A stretch of 64,000 nt of DNA from Bog-473 sp963779735 (lineage in GTDB: Bacteria; Actinomycetota; Acidimicrobiia; Acidimicrobiales; RAAP-2), in assembly GCA_963779735.1 (NCBI GenBank), contig CAVZZJ010000008.1:62001-126000 (forward strand), written 5' to 3'. Below, one piece after another: positions 1 through 8,538 of this stretch (within the stretch, counting starts at the first letter, position 1; the number at the start of each line of letters is the position of its first letter). The position numbers and the translations under genes were made by a program. Under the pieces are notes generated by a model. That model saw only the letters and a program-made list of their open reading frames with translations, was not told where the DNA came from and did no database searches.

Positions 1-1386
1 GTAGACGATCACGGCCCGCTTGCGCTTGCCGATGCCCTGCACCCCCTGCATCTCGCGACAGATCCCGTAGGTGACGAAGGCGACGACGATGGGCACGACG
101 AAGGTGAGGACCCGGAAGGCCCACAGCACGAAGTTGAGCGAGAGATGGAAGTAGTTGGCCAGCACGTCGGTCGAGCTGGCGGCGAAGAGCACGAAGAGCA
201 AGGCGAACATCGCCGCGCCGGCCGCCGTTCGCTTGGGACGGTCGCGGGGACGGTCAAGGAGATTGTGCAACTCATTGTCCCCGGTTATCCGGTGCTCCAG
301 CGCCGGCCACAGGAGGCAGATGGTGAAGATGAGCCCGGGGAACACCACGGCGGGCAGGAAGACCTCGAGAGGCACCGTATGGCCCCATCCGGCGAACTCC
401 CACGACGGCATGATACGCAGCGCGCCGTCGAGCCACCCCATGTACCAGTCCGGCTGGACGGCGTAGGAGATCTTGGACGGGTTGTACGACCCGAACTGCC
501 AGATGGGGTTGATCTGGGCGAACGCTCCCAACAGCGCCGTGGCGCCGGCCACCATGAAGAGGAAGCCGGTGGTCTTGGCCATGAAGGTGGGGAACATGGG
601 CGACCCCACCACGTTGGTCTCGGTGCGGCCCTCGCCCTTGAACTGCGTGTGCTTCTGGCGCACCAGCAGGCCCAGATGGGCGGCCAGGAGCCCCGCAATG
701 GCCAGGGGGATGATGAAGACATGGATGAGGTAGAAGCGCCCGATGATGACGTTCCCGGGGAAGGTCCCGCCCCACAGGAACGAGGTCAGGTAGCTGCCCA
801 CGAAGGGGATCGACTCGGCTATGGAGTAGCCGATGCGCAGCCCCGTCCCCGAGATCAGGTCGTCGGGCAGCGAGTAGCCGATGAACCCCTCGAGGATGGC
901 CAGGATCAGCATGGTGGTCCCGATGGCCCAGTTCGTCTCCCGCGGCTTGCGGAACGCCCCGGTGAAGAACACGCGGGCCATGTGCACCACGATGGAGCCG
1001 ACGAAGATGTCGGCCGACCAGTGGTGCATCTGGCGCACCAGCAGGCCGCCCCGGACGGCGAAGGAGATGTTGACCGTCGACTCGTACGCCTCCGAGACGA
1101 CCTGGCCCCGCAGCGGCTTGTAGGTGCCGTGGTAGATGACCTGGTTGGTCGAGGGGACGAAGTAGAGGGCCAAGAACACCCCGGTGGCCATCAGGACGAC
1201 GAACGAGTAGAGGGCGATCTCGCCCAGCATGAACGACCAGTGGTCGGGGAAGATCTTGTCCAGCAAGACCCGCCCGCCCTTGGCGACGCCCAGCCGCTCG
1301 TCGAGCTCGTCGACGACCTTGCCCACCCGGCCGTAGGGCCCCATGGCCTGCCGCCTCGACTTCGCGGTGGGCAGCGTCTCGCTCAC
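1..1386 (-). CDS. qcrB: Cytochrome bc1 complex cytochrome b subunit (QcrB), 3' end outside window
   Basis: Membrane cytochrome b that oxidises menaquinol and passes electrons to the Rieske protein and the c-haem subunit. The GTG start at 1386 overlaps the qcrA stop as GTGA, and 462 codons stay open to the window edge, so the C-terminus is missing. Haem-ligand histidine pairs are visible in RQMHHWSADIFVGSIVVHMA and in GRFYLIHVFIIPLAIAG followed by AAHLGLL, and the Qo-site PEWY motif reads PDWY. Several hydrophobic segments follow. It is the last of ctaE-qcrC-qcrA-qcrB, the usual actinobacterial order for a bc1-aa3 supercomplex. Identity is secure; only the true end is unknown. Confidence 0.93.
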   Translation of the reverse strand, partial: MSETLPTAKSRRQAMGPYGRVGKVVDELDERLGVAKGGRVLLDKIFPDHWSFMLGEIALYSFVVLMATGVFLALYFVPSTNQVIYHGTYKPLRGQVVSEAYESTVNISFAVRGGLLVRQMHHWSADIFVGSIVVHMARVFFTGAFRKPRETNWAIGTTMLILAILEGFIGYSLPDDLISGTGLRIGYSIAESIPFVGSYLTSFLWGGTFPGNVIIGRFYLIHVFIIPLAIAGLLAAHLGLLVRQKHTQFKGEGRTETNVVGSPMFPTFMAKTTGFLFMVAGATALLGAFAQINPIWQFGSYNPSKISYAVQPDWYMGWLDGALRIMPSWEFAGWGHTVPLEVFLPAVVFPGLIFTICLLWPALEHRITGDNELHNLLDRPRDRPKRTAAGAAMFALLFVLFAASSTDVLANYFHLSLNFVLWAFRVLTFVVPIVVAFVTYGICREMQGVQGIGKRKRAVIVY

Positions 1387-2342
1387 AGCTTCTCCGTCGT
1401 GGTGCGCTCGAAGAAGCCGGGTCCGACGGGCTGGTCGTAGCCGGTCTGGGCGCGCAGCGTGCCGTTGCTGTCGAAGTAGAGCGGCAGCTGCGGCAGCGGT
1501 CGTGGGGCGGGGCCGAACTGGGGCACCGCCCCGTTACGCACGTTGAACATGGACTGGTGGCAGGGGCAGACCAGCAGCTCGAGCTGCTGCTCGTAGAGCC
1601 CGACCGGGCAGCCGAGGTGGGTGCACACCTTGGAGTAGGCCACGTAGCCCGCCGGGGCCCAGGTCTCGCGGCCCGGGGCGGTGACCAGGTCGGAGTCCTG
1701 AACCCGGATGAGCACCGTCTGGTCCGTCGCCTGGCCGTTGGGCGAGTACTCGAAGCCCTGCGGGTAGACGGTCATGATGCCGCCCACCACCAGGGTTCCC
1801 CGGCGCACCGACCGGCCGTTGGAGTCCACCAGGAGCGACCCTCTGCGCCAGTTGGTGCGGTCGAGGGACGTGCCCGGGACCGGACCGAGAGAGCGCAGCA
1901 GCGGGAAGATGGCCACAATGCCGAACATCCCCGCCCCGAGGGCGAAGAGGCCGCCCAGGAGCTTGCGCCGCTTGACCACCACGGCCGACCGCTCCACCAG
2001 GGCGGCCGACATCGCCTCCCGTTCCTCGGGGGAAGAGGCCAGTAGGTGGCGCTCCTCGACGAAGGGGCCCTGGGGCATGAGGTACTTGCCCCAGGCCGTG
2101 AGCCCGAAGCCGAGCAGGAACAGGCCGGCGCCCAGGGTGCCGCCGATGATCCAGGGGTTCCAGTTCTGCCAGTAGGCGGCGCCGAACCCGGCGGTCATCA
2201 CGATGCCCAGGACGAAGATGAGCGCGATCATCGCTTCGACCCGCGAGGGGTTCCTCGCCGCATCGCCGAGGTGCGGATCGCTGAGGGTGGCGATCGGCAT
2301 CGGCACCTTGGTGCGCGACGGCTCGTGCCCGACGTCGCTCAC
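1383..2342 (-). CDS. qcrA: Rieske iron-sulfur subunit of cytochrome bc1 (QcrA)
   Basis: Carries electrons from menaquinol at the Qo site to the c-type haems of QcrC. The 319-residue protein has the [2Fe-2S] ligand boxes CTHLGC (about residues 240-245) and CPCH (259-262), each supplying one Cys and one His ligand and one disulfide Cys. Three hydrophobic stretches in the N-terminal half (about 37-57, 66-85, 128-150) match the three-helix anchor of actinobacterial QcrA, which is longer than the single-helix proteobacterial form. The ATG start overlaps the qcrC stop and the stop overlaps the qcrB GTG, so the three genes should be translationally coupled. Confidence 0.95.
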   Translation of the reverse strand: MSDVGHEPSRTKVPMPIATLSDPHLGDAARNPSRVEAMIALIFVLGIVMTAGFGAAYWQNWNPWIIGGTLGAGLFLLGFGLTAWGKYLMPQGPFVEERHLLASSPEEREAMSAALVERSAVVVKRRKLLGGLFALGAGMFGIVAIFPLLRSLGPVPGTSLDRTNWRRGSLLVDSNGRSVRRGTLVVGGIMTVYPQGFEYSPNGQATDQTVLIRVQDSDLVTAPGRETWAPAGYVAYSKVCTHLGCPVGLYEQQLELLVCPCHQSMFNVRNGAVPQFGPAPRPLPQLPLYFDSNGTLRAQTGYDQPVGPGFFERTTTEKL

Positions 2343-3325
2343 GATCGCTCTCCGATCCAGAAGCAGATGAGGGCCAGGCCCCCGACACCGAGCAGGAGGG
2401 CGATGAAGCCCTCGGCCACCGGCCCGACTCCTCCGAGCCCGGCACCGCCCGGGTTGGTCGGGTGCTGGATGTACGTCGTCACGTAGGCCACGATGTCGCG
2501 CACCTGGGCATCGCTCAGGTTGCCCGAGAACCGCGGCATGTTGGCCGGGCCGATCCGCACGGCCTCGGCCACCTGCTGGGCGGTGACCTTCTTGTTCTGC
2601 AGCGACGGCGCGTTCGTGCCGAAGGCCAGGGCGTCACCGGCACCCGTGATGGTGTGACATGCCGCGCAGTTCAGCGAGAAGAGGGAGGCGCCGTCGGCCA
2701 CGTTGGCCCCCTCGAGGTGCGGCGTGGGCACGGCGGGCACCGCCGGGTCAAGAGAGTTGATGTAGGCCGCCACCTCCAGCGCCTGCAGGTCGGTGAGCTT
2801 GGGCGGCTTGCGCTCCGCCTCGACGGCCGCCACGTCGGTCGCCGGCATCCGGCCGGTGGTGACCCAGAAGTCGACGGTCGCCGTGCCCACCCCCTGGAGG
2901 TTCGGGCCGATGGTGGCCGCCCCGCTCGGGGAGACGCCGTTGGCTTCCGATCCGTGGCAGCTCGAACAGGTCTGGTCGAAGAGCAGCTTGCCGGCGGCGG
3001 CGAACGAGGCGGGCGGGTTGGCGTAGGTGATGGCGCTGTCCCCGTACAGGATGAGGGCGCCGTCAATGCAGACCAGTCTCGGGCTGGTGAACGGGTTCCC
3101 CGAGTTGGGGGCCGTGCTCACGCCCTTGAGGTTCAGGGGTCCGCACGACTTGAGGGAGTTGCCGAGCGTCGTCGTCTTGGCCGTCTTGTCCGTCGTCGAC
3201 GCCCGGGCGCTCGCCGCCGGGACGACTAGCGCCAGCGCGCCGAGCGCGGCGATGGCGAGAAGGCCGCCGGGCAAGAGGAACCGCCTGCGCCGTGTGCGTC
3301 GTGCCTGCCTGCGTGCGTCTGGCAT
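2339..3325 (-). CDS. qcrC: Dihaem cytochrome c subunit of bc1 complex (QcrC)
   Basis: Fused dihaem c-type cytochrome that replaces cytochrome c1 plus soluble cytochrome c in Actinobacteria and hands electrons directly to the aa3 oxidase. Two CXXCH haem sites are visible, CSSCH at residues 120-124 and CAACH at 220-224, with likely axial Met in GRMPAT and ANMPRF. An arginine-rich N-terminus precedes a signal or anchor helix (about 16-42), and a C-terminal helix (about 305-323) anchors the protein. About 60 residues between the signal and the first haem domain include two cysteines (61, 86), which could form a disulfide. It starts 2 bp after ctaE. Confidence 0.95.
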   Translation of the reverse strand: MPDARRQARRTRRRRFLLPGGLLAIAALGALALVVPAASARASTTDKTAKTTTLGNSLKSCGPLNLKGVSTAPNSGNPFTSPRLVCIDGALILYGDSAITYANPPASFAAAGKLLFDQTCSSCHGSEANGVSPSGAATIGPNLQGVGTATVDFWVTTGRMPATDVAAVEAERKPPKLTDLQALEVAAYINSLDPAVPAVPTPHLEGANVADGASLFSLNCAACHTITGAGDALAFGTNAPSLQNKKVTAQQVAEAVRIGPANMPRFSGNLSDAQVRDIVAYVTTYIQHPTNPGGAGLGGVGPVAEGFIALLLGVGGLALICFWIGERS

Positions 3326-3327
3326 GT

Positions 3328-3933
3328 CTACTTTAGGAAGAAGAGACAGCTGAAGAGGCCGATCCAGACGATGTCGACGAAGTGCCAGTAGTAGCTGACC
3401 CCCTGGACCACCGAGAGCTCACCGGGATCGCCCCCCACGTCACCTTTCATTCGCCCAAGGAGGAAGATCATGGCCACCAGGCCGAGGAACACATGGAGGC
3501 CGTGGAGCCCCGTCATGATGAAGAAGAGCGACCCGTAGGAGTTCGTGTACCACCGGGTGGAGATGAAGAGCCACTCGGTGGCCTGGTTGGCGAGAAAGGC
3601 CGCACCCAGGATGAAGGTCACCACGATCCAGCGGCGGGCGGACTTGCGCCTCCGCCATTCGACCTGGTTGACGGCGTACTGCATGCTGAAGCTCGACGAG
3701 ACCAGCACGAGGGTGAAGATGGCGCCCCGGATGGTGTCGAGATGGGTTCCCGGCGGCGGCCAGACCCCCCCGGGGGCGTCGGCCCGAATGGTGAAGAAGG
3801 CGGCGAACAGGCCGCTGAAGAACATCAGTTCCGAGCCCAGCCAGATCATGACCCCCACGGCCAGCATGGGAGGCCGATCGTGAACGATCTTGCCCGTTGG
3901 CACGGGTTGGTCGACCGAAACCGCCTGGGTCAC
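3328..3933 (-). CDS. ctaE: Cytochrome c oxidase subunit III (CtaE)
   Basis: Subunit III of the aa3-type haem-copper oxidase, a structural membrane subunit. The 201-residue product has five hydrophobic helices, beginning MLAVGVMIWLGSELMFFSG, and ends HFVDIVWIGLFSCLFFLK, the typical short actinobacterial form. I chose the GTG at 3933. An in-frame ATG at 4044 would overlap the helD coding end by about 50 bp and add a non-conserved, cysteine-rich leader. No good Shine-Dalgarno precedes the GTG. ctaE heads the qcrCAB cluster, while the other oxidase subunits are not in the window. Confidence 0.92.
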   Translation of the reverse strand: MTQAVSVDQPVPTGKIVHDRPPMLAVGVMIWLGSELMFFSGLFAAFFTIRADAPGGVWPPPGTHLDTIRGAIFTLVLVSSSFSMQYAVNQVEWRRRKSARRWIVVTFILGAAFLANQATEWLFISTRWYTNSYGSLFFIMTGLHGLHVFLGLVAMIFLLGRMKGDVGGDPGELSVVQGVSYYWHFVDIVWIGLFSCLFFLK

Positions 3934-3991
3934 AGCGCAATTTCTAGTCGACGGCGCCCGCGATGCGCCAACAAGCAGGTGACAGCGTTTT

Positions 3992-6382
3992 TCATTCCCT
4001 CGCTGGGCGCAAGCTGGGCACGGGGAGCGGTAGCGCGTGGACAACGGCCAGCCGGCGGGTGGGGCGGGTCAGGGCCACATAGAGGGTGCGCAGGCCTCTC
4101 GTGGTTGCCACCGGGGGGCTCTCACCGGTGACCTCCTCGCCCACGGCGGCCACCAGCGCCGGCTCGACGACCACCACCGCGTCGAACTCGAGCCCGTTGG
4201 TCTCATCCGCCGGGAGGAGCACGAGCCCGGCGGCCAAGCCATCGCCCGACGGGTCACGCGGGTCGGTCGGGTCCAAACCGGCGTCGGAGAGGGCGCGGGC
4301 CAGTTCGGGCAGCATGACGGCGGGACCGAGCACGGCCACCCGTCCGGGGGCCACCACCGACACCTCCTCCCGGGTGGCGTGGGCGACCGCGGCGGCGAGG
4401 CCGGTACGGGAGGCCGAGACGATGCGTGGTGTGAACCCCGACTGGCGCACGGGGCGCGGCGGGGCAATACCCGGTGCGGCGACGGCCAACACCTGGGCCG
4501 CCACGGCGATCACCTCCGCCGGCGTGCGATAGCTCACGGTTAGCTCGACCAGGCGCGTCGCCCGTTGCGGGCTGAGGTGCCGGGTGACGTCATCCCAACT
4601 CTCGGGGGCCCACGGCCCGGTTGCCTGGGCGATGTCGCCGACCACGGTCATCGATCCCGACAACGATCGGCGGGCCAGCATGCGTAGCTGCATGGGGGAG
4701 AGGTCCTGCACCTCGTCGACCACGATGTGGCCGTACGAGTGGACGTCCTCTTCATGAAGGGGGCTGGGCACGGGGCCCGGCAAGGGCGAGGCCGCCAATC
4801 CCTGGGGCCAGAAACCCGCTTCCTGGGCACTCCCCTCCTCGTTGCGACCGGGGCGCGCCCGGTTCGGCCGTGCGCCCCCCCGCCGGGGGCCGAGGATGGT
4901 GCGCGCCTCGTCAATGAGGGCGGCGTCTCCCACCGTCCACGGCACCTCGTCGAGGCTGCGGCTGCGCGGTCGGTAGAGGCGTCGTACCTCGTCGGGGTCG
5001 AGGACGCCCTTCCCGGCGGCCACCAGCAGCGGGCGGGCGCCCAGCAGATCGTGCAGCAGCTCATGAGGGGACAGGCGCGGCCACATGCGGTCCAACGCCT
5101 CGGCCACCTGAGGGGTGCGCCGCAGGCGCTGGGCCAGGTCGGCCTGCTCCTCGACGCTGGGGCCGCCCTCATTGAGGGAGTCGGTCCCTCCGGCGAGGCG
5201 GGCACGGTAGTCGTCGGCCAGCGCCCGCAGCACGTGTGCCTCCACGAAACGCCGGCGCACGTTGTGCGTTCCGGGCCGGCGGCGCGCCACGGCCACGATC
5301 TCCTCGGTGGTGCTGGCCCGCAGGCGCAGCACGCCCGCCCCGAACGGCACGTCGAGGTCGCGGCGCAAGGGGCGCTGGCGCGTCCGCACGGCGCGGGCCA
5401 GCACCTGGACCATGCGCACATCGCCCTTGAGCCTCGCCACCACGGCGGCGTCCGACGCCCTCACCCGGACCTCGGGCACGAGACCGGCCACCGTCGAGAG
5501 GCTCACCCCGGTCTCCCCCAGGGACGGGAGGACCTGCTCTATGTAGCGCAGGAAGAGGGGGTTGGGGCCGACCACGAGGACGCCCTGGCGCTCCAGCGGG
5601 AAGCGGTGGGTGTAGAGCAGGTAGGCGGCGCGGTGCAGGGCCACCGCGGTCTTGCCGGTGCCCGGCCCGCCCTGGACCACCAATACCCCGCTCAGGGGGG
5701 AGCGGATGATCTCGTCCTGCTCCCGCTGGATGGTGCCGATGATGTCGCCCATGTGGCCGGTGCGCGCCTGCCCGAGGGCCGAGAGCAGGGCGCCGGGGCC
5801 GCCCAGCATCATCCCTTCCGAGAGCAGCCGCTCGCCGGCCTGGTCCCCCTCGGAGGGTGGCGCGTCGGAAACCGGCAGCACCGCGGCGCCTCGCGCCCGG
5901 GTGGGGTCGACGAAGTACTCGTCCTCCAACCCGAGGACGGCGCGGCCGCGCACAGCCAGGTGGCGGCGGCGGGCCAGGCCCTGGGGGTCCAGCCCGGTCG
6001 CCCGGTAGAACGGCTCGGCCACCGGCGCTCTCCAGTCGACCACCAGGGGCTCGTGATCAGGGCCCGAGACGGCCAGGCGTCCGATGTGGAACGACTCGCC
6101 GAGCGGCGGGGTGGCGCCGTCGGCGGTGGGGGCGTCGGGATCGGCGTAGCGGTCGATGCGTCCGAAGTAGAGCGCCTGGTCCCCGATGTCGAGCTGCTCC
6201 AGCCGGGCCAGGCTCGTCCGCACCACGATGTCGCGCTCGGTGCGGGACTGGAACGTGCCCCCCTTTCCCAGGTCCAACACGCCCTGGAGCATCTGGCGTG
6301 CTTCACCGCGCATCGCTTCGAGACCATCGTGGGCGCGGTTGAGGAACTCTTGCTCAGCCTCCAGATCGGGATGGTCCGGCAC
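3992..6382 (-). CDS. helD: HelD-like RNA polymerase recycling ATPase (UvrD/Rep superfamily)
   Basis: UvrD-like ATPase of the HelD family. Family members bind RNA polymerase and release stalled or DNA-bound enzyme, and some confer rifampicin tolerance. The 796-residue protein starts with a charged, probably coiled-coil N-terminus (about 1-60). Walker A is GGPGTGKTAVALHRAAYLLY (about 238-257), the hallmark HelD version, and Walker B is HIVVDEVQDLSPMQLRML. The C-terminal helicase half ends near TTRGLRTLYVALTRPTRRLA. Length and motifs fit the class II enzymes of Actinobacteria. The GTG start has a strong upstream GGGAGGAAGGGG. A conventional DNA helicase role cannot be excluded from sequence alone. 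Confidence 0.85.
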   Translation of the reverse strand: MPDHPDLEAEQEFLNRAHDGLEAMRGEARQMLQGVLDLGKGGTFQSRTERDIVVRTSLARLEQLDIGDQALYFGRIDRYADPDAPTADGATPPLGESFHIGRLAVSGPDHEPLVVDWRAPVAEPFYRATGLDPQGLARRRHLAVRGRAVLGLEDEYFVDPTRARGAAVLPVSDAPPSEGDQAGERLLSEGMMLGGPGALLSALGQARTGHMGDIIGTIQREQDEIIRSPLSGVLVVQGGPGTGKTAVALHRAAYLLYTHRFPLERQGVLVVGPNPLFLRYIEQVLPSLGETGVSLSTVAGLVPEVRVRASDAAVVARLKGDVRMVQVLARAVRTRQRPLRRDLDVPFGAGVLRLRASTTEEIVAVARRRPGTHNVRRRFVEAHVLRALADDYRARLAGGTDSLNEGGPSVEEQADLAQRLRRTPQVAEALDRMWPRLSPHELLHDLLGARPLLVAAGKGVLDPDEVRRLYRPRSRSLDEVPWTVGDAALIDEARTILGPRRGGARPNRARPGRNEEGSAQEAGFWPQGLAASPLPGPVPSPLHEEDVHSYGHIVVDEVQDLSPMQLRMLARRSLSGSMTVVGDIAQATGPWAPESWDDVTRHLSPQRATRLVELTVSYRTPAEVIAVAAQVLAVAAPGIAPPRPVRQSGFTPRIVSASRTGLAAAVAHATREEVSVVAPGRVAVLGPAVMLPELARALSDAGLDPTDPRDPSGDGLAAGLVLLPADETNGLEFDAVVVVEPALVAAVGEEVTGESPPVATTRGLRTLYVALTRPTRRLAVVHALPLPVPSLRPARE

Positions 6383-6443
6383 GTAACCCCTTCCTCCCTG
6401 GCCCGTCAGGGAAACGGTTCAGCTTAGGCGACGACCGACGACT

Positions 6444-6471
6444 CTGGAACGCAGCACCCGCCGCCTACGAT
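6444..6471 (+). promoter_or_regulatory. Candidate promoter for hemE cluster (CTGGAA-16-TACGAT)
   Basis: CTGGAA at 6444-6449 and TACGAT at 6466-6471 are separated by 16 bp. The predicted start of transcription falls at about 6478-6479, on the ATG of the small leader ORF upstream of hemE. TACGAT fits the TANNNT pattern found before many starts in this window. Confidence 0.45.
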
Positions 6472-6478
6472 GAGCCGC

Positions 6479-6523
6479 ATGCTGATCTCGACCACGGCCG
6501 TCGTCATAGAGCCGCCCGGGTGA
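6479..6523 (+). CDS. Possible 14-residue leader peptide overlapping hemE start
   Basis: ATG at 6479 opens the short frame MLISTTAVVIEPPG, and its TGA shares bases with the hemE GTG (GTGA). An in-frame ATG also lies at 6470. The layout suggests a leaderless mini-ORF whose translation could be coupled to hemE, but no homology supports it and it may be chance. Confidence 0.3.
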   Translation: MLISTTAVVIEPPG

Positions 6524-7581
6524 ACCCGGAGGAGACCGACGATACGGACCTGGTGCGTGCCTGTCTCCGCCGGCCGGTGTCGCGCACCCCGGTGTGGTTC
6601 ATGCGCCAGGCGGGACGGTCGCTGCCCGAGTACCGGGCCGCACGCGGCGTGGGATCGATCCTCACGGCGATAGGCGACGCCTCGCTGGCCGCCGAGCTGA
6701 CGCTCCAACCCGTACGCCGCTACGGCGTGGACGCCGCCATCCTCTTCTCCGACATCGTCGTGCCGGTGCACGCCGTCGGTTTCGGCATCGACGTGGAGCC
6801 CGGTCGGGGCCCCGTGGTGCCCGATCCGTTTCGCCGCGCCGACGATCTCGGACGCCTGCGCCCACTCGAGCCCGCCCTCCATACGCCCTACGTCACCGAA
6901 GCTGTCCGCCTCGTCGCCAGCGAGCTCGCCGGCAGCGGTGTGGCCCTCATCGGGTTCGCCGGCGCACCCTTCACCGTCGCCAGCTACCTGATCGAGGGCG
7001 GGCCATCCCGGACCTTCACCAAGGTCAAGTCGCTCATGCACGGCGACCCGGTGCTGTGGGATCAGCTGATGGACCGGCTGGCGGCCATGTCGGTGGCCTT
7101 CTTGCGCTCTCAGATAGAGGCAGGCGCCCAGGCCGTCCAGCTCTTCGACAGCTGGGCCGGCTCGCTCTCTGCCCGCGAGTACCGCCGTTTCGTGCTGCCC
7201 GCCACGCGGGCCGTGCTCGAGGGAATCTCCGACCTCGGCGTACCCAGCATCCTCTTCGGCGTGGGCACCGGAGAGCTGCTCGGCGACATGGCCACGGCGG
7301 GAGCACAGGTCATCGGCGTGGACTGGCGGGTCCCGCTCGACGTCGCCCGGTCGAGGGTGGGGCCCGACCACGCCGTCCAGGGCAACCTGGACCCGGCGCT
7401 CTGCGTGGCGCCCTGGCCGGTGGTCGAGGCAGCGGCCCGGGAGGTGCTGGCCGACGGCGCGGCGGACGGGAGCGGAACCGGCCACATCTTCAACCTCGGG
7501 CACGGCGTCCTACCCGAGGCCGACATCGGGATCCTGGGCGCAGTGGTCGACCTCGTGCACGAGGAGTCCGTTCGGGAGTGA
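6520..7581 (+). CDS. hemE: Uroporphyrinogen decarboxylase (HemE)
   Basis: Decarboxylates the four acetate side chains of uroporphyrinogen III to give coproporphyrinogen III in haem synthesis, in the cytoplasm. The 353-residue product has the N-terminal signature PVWFMRQAGRSLPEYRAAR, the conserved ILFSDIVVP, GFAGAPFTVASYLIEGG and the terminal FNLGHGVLPE. The GTG at 6520 gives the expected N-terminus with no room for a longer one. It is the first gene of hemE-hemH-hemY-lnt. The next gene overlaps by GTGA, so the haem genes form one translationally coupled unit. Confidence 0.96.
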   Translation: MNPEETDDTDLVRACLRRPVSRTPVWFMRQAGRSLPEYRAARGVGSILTAIGDASLAAELTLQPVRRYGVDAAILFSDIVVPVHAVGFGIDVEPGRGPVVPDPFRRADDLGRLRPLEPALHTPYVTEAVRLVASELAGSGVALIGFAGAPFTVASYLIEGGPSRTFTKVKSLMHGDPVLWDQLMDRLAAMSVAFLRSQIEAGAQAVQLFDSWAGSLSAREYRRFVLPATRAVLEGISDLGVPSILFGVGTGELLGDMATAGAQVIGVDWRVPLDVARSRVGPDHAVQGNLDPALCVAPWPVVEAAAREVLADGAADGSGTGHIFNLGHGVLPEADIGILGAVVDLVHEESVRE

Positions 7582-8531
7582 GCCGTTCCACCGAGAACCG
7601 GTCGGTCGGTGTGCTCGTCATGGCACACGGCACGCCGGCGCACCGCGAGGAGATCGGTCCCTTCTACACCCGCATCCGCCGTGGCCGCCCACCGTCACCC
7701 GGGCAGCTGGCCGAGCTCGAGCGGCGCTACGCGGAGATCGGCGGGCTCTCGCCCCTCACCGAGCTCACGCTGGCGCAGGTGGACGGGGTGCGCGCCGCCC
7801 TGGAGGGGCGGGCACCCGGCCGCTACGTGGTGGCCTACGGTGCCAAGCACGCCGATCCGCTCATTGAGGCCGCGGCCGCCACCCTGACCGCGGGCGGGGT
7901 GCGCCGGGCCGTCGGTCTCGTCCTCACTCCCCACGGGTCGTCGCGGGGGTCGCAGGAGTACTTCGCACGGGCCGAAGCCGCACTCTCCGGATCATGCCGC
8001 TTCGTTCCGGTCCCTCCCTGGTACGCCGAACCGGGCCTGGTGACGCTGCTGGCCACCAGGGTCACCGACACCCTGGCATCGGTGTCCGCCGGTGACGATC
8101 CCTCCCGATACCCGGTCATCTTCACGGCCCATTCGCTGCCCGAACAGGGGCGGGATACGGGCGACACCTACCCGGCGCAGCTGGCGGAGTCGGCCCGATT
8201 GGTGGCGGCCGGGGCCGGCGTCGACCGTTGGGAGGTGGCGTGGCAGAGCGCCGGGCGCACACCGGAGCCCTGGCTCGGTCCAGACGTGCGTGACGTCGTC
8301 CGACGGCTGGCGGAGACTGGCGGCGTGAACGACGTGCACGGGGTCGTGATCTGCCCCATCGGCTTCGTGGCCGACCATCTCGAGGTGCTCTACGACCTGG
8401 ACATTGAGCTCGCCGCCGTGGCCGCCCAGGTCGGGCTGTCGTACGCCCGCACCGCCTCACTCAACGACGATCCCCGCTTCGTCGGCGTCCTCGCCGACGT
8501 CGTCGGCGCCGCCGCGGCGCAGTGGGGCTGA
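7578..8531 (+). CDS. hemH: Ferrochelatase (HemH; coproporphyrin-type CpfC likely)
   Basis: Inserts Fe2+ into a porphyrin ring. The adjacent genes and the Gram-positive background suggest the coproporphyrin-dependent route, where the substrate is coproporphyrin III. The 317-residue protein carries FTAHSLPEQG with the catalytic His, CPIGFVADHLEVLYDLDIE with acidic metal-path residues, and an N-terminal VLVMAHGTP. I see no cysteine cluster at the C-terminus that would bind a [2Fe-2S] centre. The GTG start overlaps the hemE stop (GTGA). No hemQ/chdC decarboxylase is seen in the window, so the route is inferred. Confidence 0.93.
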   Translation: MSRSTENRSVGVLVMAHGTPAHREEIGPFYTRIRRGRPPSPGQLAELERRYAEIGGLSPLTELTLAQVDGVRAALEGRAPGRYVVAYGAKHADPLIEAAAATLTAGGVRRAVGLVLTPHGSSRGSQEYFARAEAALSGSCRFVPVPPWYAEPGLVTLLATRVTDTLASVSAGDDPSRYPVIFTAHSLPEQGRDTGDTYPAQLAESARLVAAGAGVDRWEVAWQSAGRTPEPWLGPDVRDVVRRLAETGGVNDVHGVVICPIGFVADHLEVLYDLDIELAAVAAQVGLSYARTASLNDDPRFVGVLADVVGAAAAQWG

Positions 8532-8538
8532 GTCGACC

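Noticed and set aside
145..1440. Long plus-strand open frame antisense to qcrB
   Set aside because: High GC gives long antisense frames. The composition is His/Gly/Arg-rich with no domains, while qcrB on the other strand is clear. The same applies to long antisense frames over helD, nuo, hem and mshA.
3328..4044. Longer ctaE start at ATG 4044
   Set aside because: It would overlap helD by about 50 bp and add a non-conserved cysteine-rich leader.
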